Assembly: GCF_000003605.2 (NCBI RefSeq) | Contig: NW_003111692.1 | Location: forward strand, 1 to 24,877 | Length of the DNA: 24,877 nucleotides | From: Saccoglossus kowalevskii | Lineage: Eukaryota; Hemichordata; Enteropneusta; Harrimaniidae | Direction of reading: 5' to 3' | Part shown: piece after piece, positions 1 through 12,422 of the stretch | Layout of the letters: each line of letters starts with the position of its first letter | Position numbering within the stretch: position 1 is the stretch's first letter | Made by a program: the position numbers and the translations under genes | Notes under the pieces: model-generated | Databases searched by the model: none | The model's input: the letters and a program-made list of their open reading frames with translations, nothing else | Told to the model about the DNA's origin: nothing

Positions 1-246
1 ACCTCATAGATTCTAACACATCACTCCATAGTGAATGAAATACCTCATAGATTCTAACATATCGCTTCATAGTGAATGGAATACCTCATAGATTCTAACA
101 TATCTGCTCATAGTGAATGGAATACATCATAGATTCTAACATATCTCCTCATAGTGAATGGAATACCTCATACATTCTAACATATCTCTTCATAGTGAAT
201 GGAATACCTCATAGATTCTAAAATATCTCTTCATAGTGAATGGAAT

Positions 247-413
247 ACCTCATAGATTCTAATATATATATATGCTCATAATGAATGGATACCTCATAGA
301 TTCTAACATATCTGCTCATAGTGAATGGAATACCTCAAAGATTCTAACATATCGCTTCATAGTGAATGGAATACCTCATAGATTCTAAAATATCTGTTCA
401 TAGTGAATGGAAT
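247..413. repeat. At-A-B(caaag)-Ea block, copy 1, with a (TA)n-expanded first monomer
   Basis: Monomers 7-10. The first is 44 bp: the normal 'aatatatctgct' has grown into an alternating TA run and lost part of its hinge. It also has 'aatg' for 'gtg' and 'ggat' for 'ggaat'. It is followed by a consensus A, a B carrying 'caaag' for 'catag' at the first CATAG, and an Ea. The same ordered block with the same caaag variant recurs at 10497, 12054, 14309 and 15046, so the marker was duplicated as part of a multi-monomer segment. Confidence 0.8.
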
Positions 414-1437
414 ACCTCATAGATTCTAACATATCTGCTCATAGTGAATGGAATACCTCATAGATTCTAACATATCTCTTCATAGTGAATGGAATACCTC
501 ATAGATTCTAACATATCACTCCATAGTGAATGGAATACCTCATAGATTCTAACATATCTGCTCATAGTGAATGGAATACCTCATAGATTCTAACATATCG
601 CTTCATAGTGAATGGAATACCTCATAGATTCTAACATATCTCCTCATAGTGAAGGAATACCTCATAGATTCTAACATATCTCCTCATAGTGAATGGAATA
701 CCTCATAGATTCTAACATATCTGCTCATAGTGAATGGAATACATCATAGATTCTAAAATATCTCTTCATAGTGATCGGAATACCTCACAGATTCTAACAT
801 ATCTGCTCATAGTGAATGGAATACCTCATAGATTCTAACATATCTGCTCATAGTGAATGGAATACCTCATACATTCTAAAATATCTTTTCATAGTGAATG
901 GAATACCTCATAGATTCTAATATATCTGCTCATAGTGAATGGAATACCTCATAGATTCTAACATATCTGCTCATAGTGAATGGAATACCTCATAGATTCT
1001 AACATATCGCTTCATAGTGAATGGAATACCTCATAGATTCTAAAATATCTGTTCATAGTGAATGGAATACCTCATAGATTCTAACATATCTGCTCATAGT
1101 GAATGGAATACCTCATAGATTCTAACATATCGCTTCATAGTGAATGGAATACCTCATAGATTCTAATATATCTGCTCATAGTGAATGGAATACCTCATAG
1201 ATTCTAACATATCTCTTCATAGTGAATGGAATACCTCATAGATTCTAACATATCTGCTCATAGTGAATGGAATACCTCATAGATTCTAACATATCTCCTC
1301 ATAGTGAATGGAATACCTCATAGATTCTAACATATCTCCTCATAGTGAATGGAATACCTCATAGATTCTAACATATCTGCTCATAGTGAATGGAATACCT
1401 CATAGATTCTAACATATCTGCTCATAGTGAATGGAAT
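414..1437. repeat. Mixed-order satellite segment, monomers 11-35
   Basis: No genes or foreign sequence. It holds an early C-A-pDa-A(cacag) group (monomers 17-20, from about 659), in which pDa also carries 'gatcgg'; a tttt-hinge monomer with 'catac'; At-A-B-Ea-A-B (monomers 23-28); and two C-C pairs. One monomer (starting at 619) is 40 bp through loss of a base in GAATGG. The last two monomers are plain A. Confidence 0.85.
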
Positions 1438-2093
1438 ACCTCATAGATTCTAACATATCTGCTCATAGTGAAAGGAATACCTCATAGATTCTAACATATC
1501 GCTTCATAGTGAATGGAATACCTCATAGATTCTAACATATCTCCTCATAGTGAATGGAATACCTCATAGATTCTAACATATCTGCTCATAGTGAATGGAA
1601 TACCTCATAGATTCTAACATATCGCTTCACAGTGAATGGAATACCTCATAGATTCTAACATATCTGCTCATAGTGAATGGAATACCTCATAGATTCTAAC
1701 ATATCTCCTCATAGTGAATGGAATACCTCATAGATTCTAACATATCTGCTCATAGTGAATGGAATACATCATAGATTCTAAAATATCTCTTCATAGTGAA
1801 TGGAATACCTCACAGATTCTAACATATCTGCTCATAGTGAATGGAATACCTCATAGATTCTAACATATCGCTTCATAGTGAATGGAATACCTCATAGATT
1901 CTAACATATTTCCTCATAGTGAATGGAATACATCATAGATTCTAAAATATCACTCCATAGTGAATGGAATACCTCATAGATTCTAACATATCTCCTCATA
2001 GTGAATGGAATACCTCATAGATTCTAACATATCGCTTCATAGTGAATGGAATACCTCATAGATTCTAACATATCTGCTCATAGTGAATGGAAT
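1438..2093. repeat. 16-monomer block R, copy 1 (matches 23587-24283)
   Basis: Monomers 36-51: A(gaaagg)-B-C-A-B(cacag tail)-A-C-A-pDa-A(cacag)-B-C-pFa-C-B-A, 656 bp. The same order and the same private variants recur near the other end of the window at 23587. Those variants are gaaagg, a B with 'cacagtg', an A with 'cacagatt', and the rare pFa monomer. The far copy has one extra F monomer and one hinge difference. A shorter version without the pFa part lies at 22644-23094. Chance recurrence of so many linked variants is very unlikely, so this is a long-range duplication. Confidence 0.88.
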
Positions 2094-2871
2094 ACCTCAT
2101 AGATTCTAACATATCTCTCATAGTGAATGGAATACCTCATAGATTCTAACATATCTGCTCATAGTGAATGGAATACCTCATAGATTCTAAAATATCTCTT
2201 CATAGTAAATGGAATACCTCATAGATTCTAACATATCTGCTCATAGTGAATGGAATACCTCATAGATTCTAACATATCTGCTCATAGTGAATGGAATACC
2301 TCATAGATTCTAACATATCTCCTCATAGTGAATGGAATACCTCATAGATTCTAACATATCTGCTCATAGTGAATGGAATACCTCATAGATTCTAACATAT
2401 CGCTTCATAGTGAATGGAATACCTCATAGATTCTAACATATCTGTTCATAGTGAATGGAATACCTCATAGATTCTAACATATCTCCTCATAGTGAATGGA
2501 ATACCTCATAGATTCTAACATATCTTCACATAGTGAATGGAATACCTCATAGATTCTAACATATCGCTTCATAGTGAATGGAATAGCTCATAGATTCTAA
2601 CATATCTCCCCATAGTGAATGGAATAGCTCATAGATTCTAACATATCTGCTCATAGTGAATGGAATACCTCATAGATTCTAACATATCTGCTCATAGTGA
2701 ATGGAATACCTCATGGATTCTAACATATCTGCTCATAGTGAATGGAATACATCATAGATTCTAACATATCTGCTCATAGTGAATGGAATACCTCATTGAT
2801 TCTAACATATCTGCTCATAGTGAATGGAATACCTCATAGATTCTAAAATATCTCTTCATAGTGAATGGAAT
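2094..2871. repeat. Segment with a run of differently mutated A monomers, monomers 52-70
   Basis: Begins with a 40-bp monomer (hinge 'tctc') and contains an unusual 'ttca' hinge monomer and two 'agctc' starts. Monomers 65-69 (2626-2830) are five A-hinge units in a row, four of which carry different body variants (agctc, catgg, acatc, cattg). They are therefore not a fresh tandem duplication of one unit. Ends in Da, which leads into the aatg/catac block. Confidence 0.8.
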
Positions 2872-3199
2872 ACCTCATAGATTCTAAAATATCTGTTCAT
2901 AATGAATGGAATACCTCATAGATTCTAACATATCTCCCCATAGTGAATGGAATACCTCATAGATTCTAACATATCTGCTCATAGTGAATGGAATACCTCA
3001 TAGATTCTAACATATCGCTTCATAGTGAATGGAATACCTCATACATTCTAACATATCTGCTCATAGTGAATGGAATACCTCATAGATTCTAACATATCTG
3101 CTCATAGTGAATGGAATACCTCATGGATTCTAACATATCCGCTCATAGTGAATGGAATACCTCATAGATTCTAACATATCTGCTCCTAGTGAATGGAAT
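2872..3199. repeat. Block Q copy 1: Ea(aatg)-P-A-B-A(catac)-A-A(catgg)-A(ctcctag)
   Basis: Monomers 71-78. Five private variants identify the block: 'cataatgaat' in Ea, the tccc hinge, 'catacatt', 'catggatt' and 'ctcctag'. All five recur in order at 20792-21119, exactly 17,920 bp downstream at each marker checked. The first four recur at 7422-7708, and the last three at 13078-13323. This copy alone has 'ccgct' for 'ctgct' in its catgg monomer. Confidence 0.9.
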
Positions 3200-4225
3200 A
3201 CCTCATAGATTCTAACATATCTCCTCATAGTGAATGGAATACCTCATAGATTCTAACATATCTGCTCATAGTGAATGGAATACCTCATAGATTCTAACAT
3301 ATCTCTTCATAGTGAATGGAAAACCTCATAGATTCTAAAATATCTGTTCATAGTGAATGGAATACCTCATAGAATCTAACATATCTGCTCATAGTGAATG
3401 GAATACCTCATAGATTCTAACATATCTCTTCATAGTGATTGGAATAGCTCATAGATTCTAAAAATATCTGTTTCATAGTGAATGGAATACCTCATAGATT
3501 CTAACATATCGCTTCATAGTGATGGAATACCTCATAGATTCTAACATATCTCCTCATGGTGAATGGAATACATCATAGATTCTAAAATATCACTCCATAG
3601 TGAATGGAATACCTCATAGATTCTAACATATCTGCTCATAGTGAATGGAATACCTCATAGATTCTAACATATCTCTTCATAGTGAATGGAATACCTCATA
3701 GATTCTAACATATCTGTTCATAGTGAATGGAATACCTCATAGATTCTAACATATCTCCTCATAGTGAATGGAATACCTCATAGATTCTAACATATCTGCT
3801 CATAGTGAATGGAATACCTCATAGATTCTAACATATCTCCTCATAGTGAATGGAATACCTCATAGATTCTAACATATCTGCTCATAGTGAATGGAATACC
3901 TCATAGATTCTAACATATCTCTTCATAGTGAATGGAATACCTCATAGATTCTAACATATCTCCTCATAGTGAATGGAATACCTCATAGATTCTAACATAT
4001 CTGCTCATAGTGAATGGAATACCTCATAGATTCTAACATATCTGCTCATAGTGAATGGAATACCTCATAGATTCTAACATATCTGCTCATAGTGAATGGA
4101 ATACCTCATAGATTCTAACATATCTGCTCATAGTGAATGGAATACCTCATAGATTCTAACATATCTCCTCATAGTGAATGGAATACCTCATAGATTCTAA
4201 CATATCTGCTCATAGTGAATGGAAT
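3200..4225. repeat. Satellite segment, monomers 79-103, with two irregular units and a pure A run
   Basis: Monomers 85-86 (3446-3528) are 43 and 40 bp: an extra A in the 'aaaat' tract, an extra T in 'tgttt', then a lost A in GAATGG. Monomers 98-101 (3980-4143) are four identical consensus A units in a row, the longest such run I noticed, suggesting a very recent local expansion. A pFa monomer also occurs here. The D(gattgg)-Ea(agctc)-B trio at 84-86 matches monomers 519-521 near 21243. Confidence 0.82.
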
Positions 4226-4594
4226 ACCTCATAGATTCTAACATATCTCCCCATAGTGAATGGAATACCTCATAGATTCTAACATATCTGCTCATAGTGA
4301 AAGGAATACCTCGTAGATTCTAACATATCGCTTCATAGTGAATGGAATACCTCATAGATTCTAACATATCTGCTCATAGTGAATGGAATACCTCATAGAT
4401 TCTAACATATCTGCTCATAGTGAATGGAATACCTCATGGATTCTAACATATCTGCTCATAGTGAATGGAATACCTCATAGATTCTAACATATCTGCTCAT
4501 AGTGAATGGAATACCTCATAGATTCTAACATATTGCTTCATAGTGAATGGAATACCTCATAGATTCTAACATATCTCCTCATAGTGAATGGAAT
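4226..4594. repeat. Block S copy 1: P-A(gaaagg)-B(ctcgtag)-A-A-A(catgg)-A-B-C
   Basis: Monomers 104-112, 369 bp, matching 18862-19230 in order, including the rare 'ctcgtag' variant (an extra CpG), gaaagg and catgg. Two differences are that copy 2 has an E hinge at its fourth unit, and that the B here reads 'attgctt', having lost the hinge CpG (about 4534) by C-to-T change. Confidence 0.87.
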
Positions 4595-5002
4595 ACCTCA
4601 TAGATTCTAACATCTGCTCATAGTGAATGGAATACCTCATAGATTCTAACATATCTCTTCATAGTGAATGGAATACCTCATAGATTCTAAAATATCTCTT
4701 CATAGTGAATGGAATACCTCATAGATTCTAACATATCTGCTCATAGTGAATGGAATACCTCATAGATTCTAACATATCTCTTCATAGTGAATGGAATACC
4801 TCATAGATTCTAAAATATCTGTTCATAGTGAATGGAATACCTCATAGATTCTAACATATCGCTTCATAGTGAATGGAATACATCATAGATTCTAACATAT
4901 CTGCTCATAGTGAATGGAATACCTCATAGATTCTAACATATCTCCTCATAGTGAATGGAATACCTCATAGATTCTAACATATCTGCTCATAGTGAATGGA
5001 AT
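4595..5002. repeat. Satellite segment, monomers 113-122
   Basis: Starts with the shortest complete monomer in the window, 39 bp, which lost an 'at' pair from ACATATC. Then D, Da, A, D, Ea, B, pA, C, A, leading into the HOR region. Nothing else is present. Confidence 0.8.
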
Positions 5003-7011
5003 ACATCATTGATTCTAAAATATCTCTTCATAGTGAATGGAATACCTCATAGATTATAATATATCTGCTCATAGTAAATGGAATACCTCATAGATTCTAA
5101 CATATCTGCTGATAGTGAATGGAATACCTCATAGATACTAACATATCGCTTCATAGTGAATGGAATACCTCATAGATTCTAACATATCACTCCATAGTGA
5201 ATGGAATACCTCATAGATTCTAACATATCGCTTCATAGTGAATGGAATACCTCATAGATTCTAACATATCTGCTCATAGTGAATGGAATACCTCATAGAT
5301 TCTAACATATCTCCTCATAGTGAATGGAATACCTCATAGATTCTAACATATCTGCTCATAGTGAATGGAATACATCATAGATTCTAAAATATCTCTTCAT
5401 AGTGAATGGAATACCTCATAGATTCTAATATATCTGCTCATAGTGAATGGAATACCTCATAGATTCTAACATATCTGCTCATAGTGAATGGAATACCTCA
5501 TAGATTCTAACATATCGCTTCATAGTGAATGGAATACCTCATAGATTCTAAAATATATGTTCATAGTGAATGGAATACCTCATAGATTCTAACATATCTG
5601 CTCATAGTGAATGGAATACCTCATAGATTCTAACATATCGCTTCATAGTGAATGGAATACCTCATAGATTCTAACATATCACTCCATAGGAATGGAATAC
5701 CTCATAGATTCTAACATATCTGCTCATAGTGAATGGAATACATCATAGATTCTAACATATCTCCTCATAGTGAATGGAATACCTCATAGATTCTAACATA
5801 TCTGCTCACAGTGAATGGAATACATCATAGATTCTAAAATATCTCTTCATAGTGAATGGAATACCTCATAGATTCTAATATATCTGCTCATAGTGAATGG
5901 AATACCTCATAGATTCTAACATGTCTGCTCATAGTGAATGGAATACCTCATAGATTCTAACATATCGCTTCATAGTAAATGGAATACCTCATAGATTCTA
6001 ACATATCACTCCATAGTGAATGGAATACCTCATAGATTCTAACATATCGCTTCATAGTGAATGGAATACCTCATAAATTCTAACATATCTGCTCATAGTG
6101 AATGGAATACCTCATAGATTCTAACATATCTGCTCATAGTGAATGGAACACCTCATAGATTCTAACATATCTGCTCATAGTGAATGGAATACATCATAGA
6201 TTCTAAAATATCTCTTCATAGTGAATGGAATACCTCATAGATTCTAATATATCTGCTCATAGTGAATGGAATACCTCATAGATTCTAACATATCTGCTCA
6301 TTGTGAATGGAATACCTCATAGATTCTAACATATCGCTTCATAGTGAATGGAATACCTCATAGATTCTAAAATATCTGCTCATAGTGAATGGAATACCTC
6401 ATAGATTCTAACATATCGCTTCATAGTGAATGGAATACCTCATAGATTCTAACATATCACTCCATAGTGAATGGAATACCTCATAGATTCTAACATATCT
6501 GCTCATAGTGAATGGAATACATCATAGATTCTAACATATCTCCTCATAGTGAATGGAATACCTCATAGATTCTAACATATCTGCTCACAGTGAATGGAAT
6601 ACATCATAGATTCTAAAATATCTCTTCATAGTGAATGGAATACCTCATAGATTCTAATATATCTGCTCATAGTGAATGGAATACCTCATAGATTCTAACA
6701 TATCTGCTCATAGTGAATGGAATACCTCATAGATTCTAACATATCGCTTCACAGTGAATGGAATACCTCATAGATTCTAAAATATCTGTTCATAGTGAAT
6801 GGAATACCTCATAGATTCTAACATATCTGCTCATAGTGAATGGAATACCTCATAGATTCTAACATATCGCTTCATAGTGAATGGAATACCTCATAGATTC
6901 TAACATATCACTCCATAGTGAATGGAATACCTCATAGATTCTAACATATCGCAATCATAGTGAATGGAATACCTCATAGATTCTAACATATCTGCTCATA
7001 GTGAATGGAAT
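5003..7011. repeat. Higher-order repeat region I: five contiguous pDa-led units of 9-11 monomers
   Basis: Unit starts are 5003 (9 monomers), 5372 (11), 5822 (9), 6191 (10) and 6601 (10), each beginning pDa-At-A-B. The fullest, at 5372, is pDa-At-A-B-Ea-A-B-F-A-pC-A. The others lack whole monomers, for example Ea-A-B at 5003 and 5822. Two neighbouring units share private marks: the A before the next pDa has 'cacagtg' in the units at 5372 and 6191, and both have pC rather than C, so alternate units are most alike. This is the classic appearance of an HOR homogenised by unequal exchange with loss of whole monomers. Confidence 0.88.
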
Positions 7012-7421
7012 ACATCATAGATTCTAAAATATCTTTTCATAGTGAATGGAATACCTCATAGAATCTAATATATCTGCTCATAGTGAATGGAATACCTCAT
7101 AGATTCTAACATATCTGCTCATAGTGAATGGAATACCTCATAGATTCTAACATATCGCTTCATAGTGAATGGAATACCTCATAGATTCTAACATATCACT
7201 CCATAGTGAATGGAATACCTCATAGATTCTAACATATCTGCTCATAGTGAATGGAATACCTCATAGATTCTAACATATCGCTTCATAGTGAATGGAATAC
7301 CTCATAGATTCTAACATATCTGCTCATAGTGAATGGAATACCTCATAGATTCTAACATATCTCCTCATAGTGAATGGAATACATCATAGATTCTAAAATA
7401 TCTCTTCATAGTGAATGGAAT
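7012..7421. repeat. Degenerate HOR continuation, monomers 172-181
   Basis: Starts with a pDa-like monomer whose hinge is tttt, then At(gaatc)-A-B-F-A-B-A-C-pDa. This resembles the 12-mer with Ea-A-B missing and an extra B. The final pDa is the only one of about 27 not preceded by an A monomer, and it joins directly to the block Q copy, so a block junction lies at about 7380-7422. Confidence 0.75.
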
Positions 7422-7708
7422 ACCTCATAGATTCTAAAATATCTGTTCATAATGAATGGAATACCTCATAGATTCTAACATATCTCCCCATAGTGAATGG
7501 AATACCTCATAGATTCTAACATATCTGCTCATAGTGAATGGAATACCTCATAGATTCTAACATATCGCTTCATAGTGAATGGAATACCTCATACATTCTA
7601 ACATATCTGCTCATAGTGAATGGAATACCTCATAGATTCTAACATATCTGCTCATAGTGAATGGAATACCTCATGGATTCTAACATATCTGCTCATAGTG
7701 AATGGAAT
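7422..7708. repeat. Block Q copy 2: Ea(aatg)-P-A-B-A(catac)-A-A(catgg)
   Basis: Monomers 182-188. They carry the cataatgaat, tccc, catac and catgg marks in the same order and spacing as copies 1 and 3. The next monomer is B rather than A(ctcctag), so the copy ends here or lost that unit. Offset from copy 1 is 4,550 bp at both ends. Confidence 0.88.
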
Positions 7709-8528
7709 ACCTCATAGATTCTAACATATCGCTTCATAGTGAATGGAATACCTCATAGATTCTAACATATCTCCTCATAGTGAATGGAATACCTCATAGA
7801 TTCTAACATATCTGCTCATAGTGAATGGAATACCTCATAGATTCTAACATATCTCTTCATAGTGAATGGAAAACCTCATAGATTCTAACATATCTGCTCA
7901 TAGTGAATGGAATACCTCATAGATTCTAACATATCTCTTCATAGTGAATGGAAAACCTCATAGATTCTAAAATATCTGTTCATAGTGAATGGAATACCTC
8001 ATAGATTCTAACATATCTGCTCATAGTGAATGGAATACCTCATAGATTCTAACATATCGCTTCATAGTGAATGGAATACCTCACAGATTCTAACATATCT
8101 GCTCATAGTGAATGGAATACCTCATAGATTCTAACATCTCTCCTCATAGTGAATGGAATACCTCATAGATTCTAACATATCTGCTCATAGTGAATGGAAT
8201 ACATCATAGATTCTAAAATATCTCTTCATAGTGAATGGAATACCTCATAGATTCTAATATATCTGCTCATAGTGAATGGAATACCTCATAGATTCTAACA
8301 TATCTGCTCATAGTGAATGGAATACCTCATAGATTCTAACATATCGCTTCATAGTGAATGGAATACCTCATATATTCTAAAATATCTGTTCATAGTGAAT
8401 GGAATACCTCATAGATTCTAACATATCTGCTCATAGTGAATGGAATACCTCATAGATTCTAACATATCGCTTCATAGTGAATGGAATACCTCATAGATTC
8501 TAACATATCTGCTCATAGTGAATGGAAT
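7709..8528. repeat. Satellite segment, monomers 189-208
   Basis: B-C-A-D, then monomers preceded by 'gaaaacctc' (twice), then Ea-A-B-A(cacag)-C(acatctc)-A, and then pDa-At-A-B-Ea(catata)-A-B-A, which is a partial 12-mer. The pair A(cacag)-C(acatctc) also precedes the third F-G-G block at about 11644-11725, linking the two neighbourhoods. Confidence 0.8.
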
Positions 8529-8897
8529 ACGTCATAGATTCTAACATATCACTCCATAGTGAATGGAATACCTCATAGATTCTAACATATCGCTCCATAG
8601 TGAATGGAATACCTCATAGATTCTAACATATCGCTCCATAGTGAATGGAATACCTCATAGATTCTAACATATCTGCTCATAGTGAATGGAATACCTCATA
8701 GATTCTAACATATCGCTCCATAGTGAATGGAATACCTCATAGATTCTAACATATCTGCTCATAGTGAATGGAATACATCATAGATTCTAACATATCACTT
8801 CATAGTGAATGGAATACCTCATAGATTCTAACATATCTGCTCATAGTGAATGGAATACATCCTAGATTCTAACATATATCCTCATAGTGAATGGAAT
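8529..8897. repeat. F-G-G-A-G-A-pH-A-pC block, copy 1
   Basis: Nine monomers, 369 bp. The first starts 'acgtc', a private CpG-creating change. All 12 G-hinge (gctc) monomers in the window lie in the four copies of this block (8529, 10742, 11767, 23136). The last monomer has 'catcctag' for 'catcatag', shared with copies 2 and 4, and here alone 'atatatcc'. The G hinge contains a CpG, so the block places three CpG sites within four monomers. Confidence 0.9.
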
Positions 8898-9635
8898 ACC
8901 TCATAGATTCTAACATATCTGCTCATAGTGAATGGAATACCTCATAGATTCTAACATATCTGCTCATAGTGAATGGAATACCTCATAGATTCTAACATAT
9001 CGCTTCATAGTGAATGGAATACCTCATAGATTCTAAAATATCTGTTCATAGTGAATGGAATACCACATAGATTCTAACATATCTGCTCATAGTGAATGGA
9101 ATACCTCATAGATTCTAACATATCTGCTCATAGTGAATGGAATACCTCATAGATTCTAACATATCTGCTCATAGTGAATGGAATACCTCATAGATTCTAA
9201 CATATCTCCTCATAGTGAATGGAATACCTCATAGATTTTAACATATCTGCTCATAGTGAATGGAATACCTCATAGATTCTAAAATATCTCTTCATAGTGA
9301 ATGGAATACCTCATAGATTCTAACATATCTGCTCATAGTGAATGGAATACCTCATAGATTCTAACATATCTGCTCATAGTGAATGGAATACCTCATAGAT
9401 TCTAACATATCGCTTCATAGTGAATGGAATACCTCATAGATTCTAACATATCTGCTCATAGTGAATGGAATACCTCATAGATTCTAACATATCGCTTCAT
9501 AGTGAATGGAATACCTCATAGATTCTAACATATCTCCTCATAGTGAATGGAATACCTCATAGATTCTAACATATCTCCTCATAGTGAATGGAATACCTCA
9601 TAGATTCTAACATATCTGCTCATAGTGAATGGAAT
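8898..9635. repeat. Satellite segment, monomers 218-235
   Basis: A-A-B-Ea-A(ccacatag)-A-A-C-A-Da-A-A-B-A-B-C-C-A. The Ea-A(ccacatag) pair recurs at about 20259-20340. There are no length changes in this stretch. Confidence 0.8.
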
Positions 9636-10455
9636 ACATCATAGATTCTAAAATATCTCTTCATAGTGAATGGAATACCTCATAGATTCTAATATATCTG
9701 CTCATAGTGAATGGAATACCTCATAGATTCTAACATATCTGCTCATAGTGAATGGAATACCTCATAGATTCTAACATATCGCTTCATAGTGAATGGAATA
9801 CCTCATAGATTCTAAAATATCTGTTCATAGTGAATGGAATACCTCATAGATTCTAACATATCTGCTCATAGTGAATGGAATACCTCATAGATTCTAACAT
9901 ATCGCTTCATAGTGAATGGAATATCTCATAGATTCTAACATATCTGCTCATAGTGAATGGAATACATCATAGATTCTAACATATCTCCTCATAGTGAATG
10001 GAATACCTCATAGATTCTACTATATCTGCTCATAGTGAATGGAATACCTCATAGATTCTAACATATCTGCTCATAGTGAATGGAATACCTCATAGATTCT
10101 AACATATCGCTTCATAGTGAATGGAATACCTCATAGATTCTAAAATATCTGTTCATAGTGAATGGAATACCTCATACATTCTAACATATCTGCTCATAGT
10201 GAATGGAATACCTCATAGATTCTAACATATCGCTTCATAGTGAATGGAATACCTCATAGATTCTAACATATCACTCCATAGTGAATAGAATACCTCATAG
10301 ATTCTAACATATCGCTTCATAGTGAATGGAATACCTCATAGATTCTAACATATCTGCTCATAGTGAATGGAATACCTCATAGATTCTAACATATCTCCTC
10401 ATAGTGAATGGAATACCTCATAGATTCTAACATATCTGCTCATAGTGAATGGAAT
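9636..10455. repeat. 20-monomer HOR variant between two pDa units (820 bp)
   Basis: pDa-At-A-B-Ea-A-B-A-pC-A(ctactat)-A-B-Ea-A-B(after catac)-F-B-A-C-A, then pDa at 10456. It reads as two 12-mers fused with the intervening F-B and pDa-At parts lost or altered: A-B-Ea-A-B occurs twice, and only the second is followed by F-B-A-C-A. It is a good example of out-of-register exchange between HOR copies. Confidence 0.78.
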
Positions 10456-10496
10456 ACATCATAGATTCTAAAATATCTCTTCATAGTGAATGGAAT

Positions 10497-10659
10497 ACCT
10501 CATAGATTCTAATATATCTGCTCATAGTGAATGGAATACCTCATAGATTCTAACATATCTGCTCATATGAATGGAATACCTCAAAGATTCTAACATATCG
10601 CTTCATAGTGAATGGAATACCTCATAGATTCTAAAATATCTGTTCATAGTGAATGGAAT
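10497..10659. repeat. At-A-B(caaag)-Ea block, copy 2
   Basis: Monomers 257-260, directly following the pDa at 10456. The A monomer is 40 bp ('catatga', one G lost). The B carries caaag as in the other four copies. Confidence 0.78.
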
Positions 10660-10741
10660 ACCTCATAGATTCTAACATATCGCTTCATAGTGAATGGAAT
10701 ACCTCATAGATTCTAACATATCTGCTCATAGTGAATGGAAT

Positions 10742-11110
10742 ACCTAATAGATTCTAACATATCACTCCATAGTGAATGGAATACCTCATAGATTCTAACA
10801 TATCGCTCCATAGTGAATGGAATACCTCATAGATTCTAACATATCGCTCCATAGTGAATGGAATACCTCATAGATTCTAACATATCTGCTCATGGTGAAT
10901 GGAATACCTCATAGATTCTAACATATCGCTCCATAGTGAATGGAATACCTCATAGATTCTAACATATCTGCTCATAGTGAATGGAATACATCATAGATTC
11001 TAACATATCACTTCATAGTGAATGGAATACCTCATAGATTCTAACATATCTGCTCATAGTGAATGGAATACATCCTAGATTCTAACATATCTCCTCATAG
11101 TGAATGGAAT
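10742..11110. repeat. F-G-G-A-G-A-pH-A-pC block, copy 2
   Basis: Nine monomers, 369 bp. It is preceded by B-A, and the F monomer has 'ctaatag'. The fourth monomer has 'catggtg' and the last 'catcctag'. Both marks are shared with copy 4 at 23136, about 12.4 kb away, making these two the closest pair although copy 3 lies only 1,025 bp (25 monomers) downstream. Confidence 0.9.
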
Positions 11111-11766
11111 ACCTCATAGATTCTAACATATCGCTTCATAGTGAATGGAATACCTCATAGATTCTAACATATCTCCTCATAGTGAATGGAATACCTCATA
11201 GATTCTAACATATCTGCTCATAGTGAATGGAATACATCATAGATTCTAAAATATCTCTTCATAGTGAATGGAATACCTCATAGATTCTAACATATCTGCT
11301 CATAGTGAATGGAATACCTCATTGATTCTAACATATCTCTTCATAATGAATGGAATACCTCATAGATTCTAACATATCTGCTCATAGTGAATGGAATACC
11401 TCATAGATTCTAACATATCTCTTCATAGTGAATGGAATACCTCATAGATTCTAACATATCTGCTCATAGTGAATGGAATACCTCATAGATTCTAACATAT
11501 CTGCTCATAGTGAATGGAATACCTCATAGATTCTAACATATCGCTTCATAGTGAATGGAATACCTCATAGATTCTAACATATCTGCTCATAGTGAATGGA
11601 ATACCTCATAGATTCTAACATATCGCTTCATAGTGAATGGAATACCTCACAGATTCTAACATATCTGCTCATAGTGAATGGAATACCTCATAGATTCTAA
11701 CATCTCTCCTCATAGTGAATGGAATACCTCATAGATTCTAACATATCTGCTCATAGTGAATGGAAT
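11111..11766. repeat. Satellite segment, monomers 272-287
   Basis: B-C-A-pDa-A-D-A-D-A-A-B-A-B-A(cacag)-C(acatctc)-A. The pDa here is one of only two followed by a plain A. The tail A-B-A(cacag)-C(acatctc)-A matches monomers 196-200 near 8000-8200. There the block leads into pDa; here it leads straight into F-G-G, so one of the two is chimeric. Confidence 0.8.
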
Positions 11767-12053
11767 ACCTCATAGATTCTAACATATCACTCCATAGTGA
11801 ATGGAATACCTCATAGATTCTAACATATCGCTCCATAGTGAATGGAATACCTCATAGATTCTAACATATCGCTCCATAGTGAATGGAATACCTCATAGAT
11901 TCTAACATATCTGCTCATAGTGAATGGAATACCTCATAGATTCTAACATATCGCTCCATAGTGAATGGAATACCTCATAGATTCTAACATATCTGCTCAT
12001 AGTGAATGGAATACATCATAGATTCTAACATATCACTTCATAGTGAATGGAAT
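11767..12053. repeat. F-G-G-A-G-A-pH block, copy 3 (shortened)
   Basis: Seven monomers, 287 bp. It has the same order as the other copies, but after pH it passes to At-A-B(caaag)-Ea instead of A-pC. It lacks the catggtg mark of copies 2 and 4. Confidence 0.88.
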
Positions 12054-12422
12054 ACCTCATAGATTCTAATATATCTGCTCATAGTGAATGGAATACCTCA
12101 TAGATTCTAACATATCTGCTCATAGTGAATGGAATACCTCAAAGATTCTAACATATCGCTTCATAGTGAATGGAATACCTCATAGATTCTAAAATATCTG
12201 TTCATATTGAATGGAATACCTCATAGATTCTAACATATCTGCTCATAGTGAATGGAATACCTCATAGATTCTAACATATCGCTTCATAGTGAATGGAATA
12301 CCTCATAGATTCTAACATATCACTCCATAGTGAATGGAATACCTCATAGATTCTAACATATCTGCTCATAGTGAATGGAATACCTCATAGATTCTAACAT
12401 ATCGCTTCATAGTGAATGGAAT
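12054..12422. repeat. At-A-B(caaag)-Ea(catattg)-A-B-F-A-B block, copy 3
   Basis: Nine monomers matching 15046-15414 in order. Ea in both copies has 'catattg' for 'catagtg', a mark seen in Ea nowhere else. In the other copy the F hinge (actc) is H (actt). Divergence is otherwise low, so the two stretches, about 3 kb apart, are a recent duplicate pair. Confidence 0.84.
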
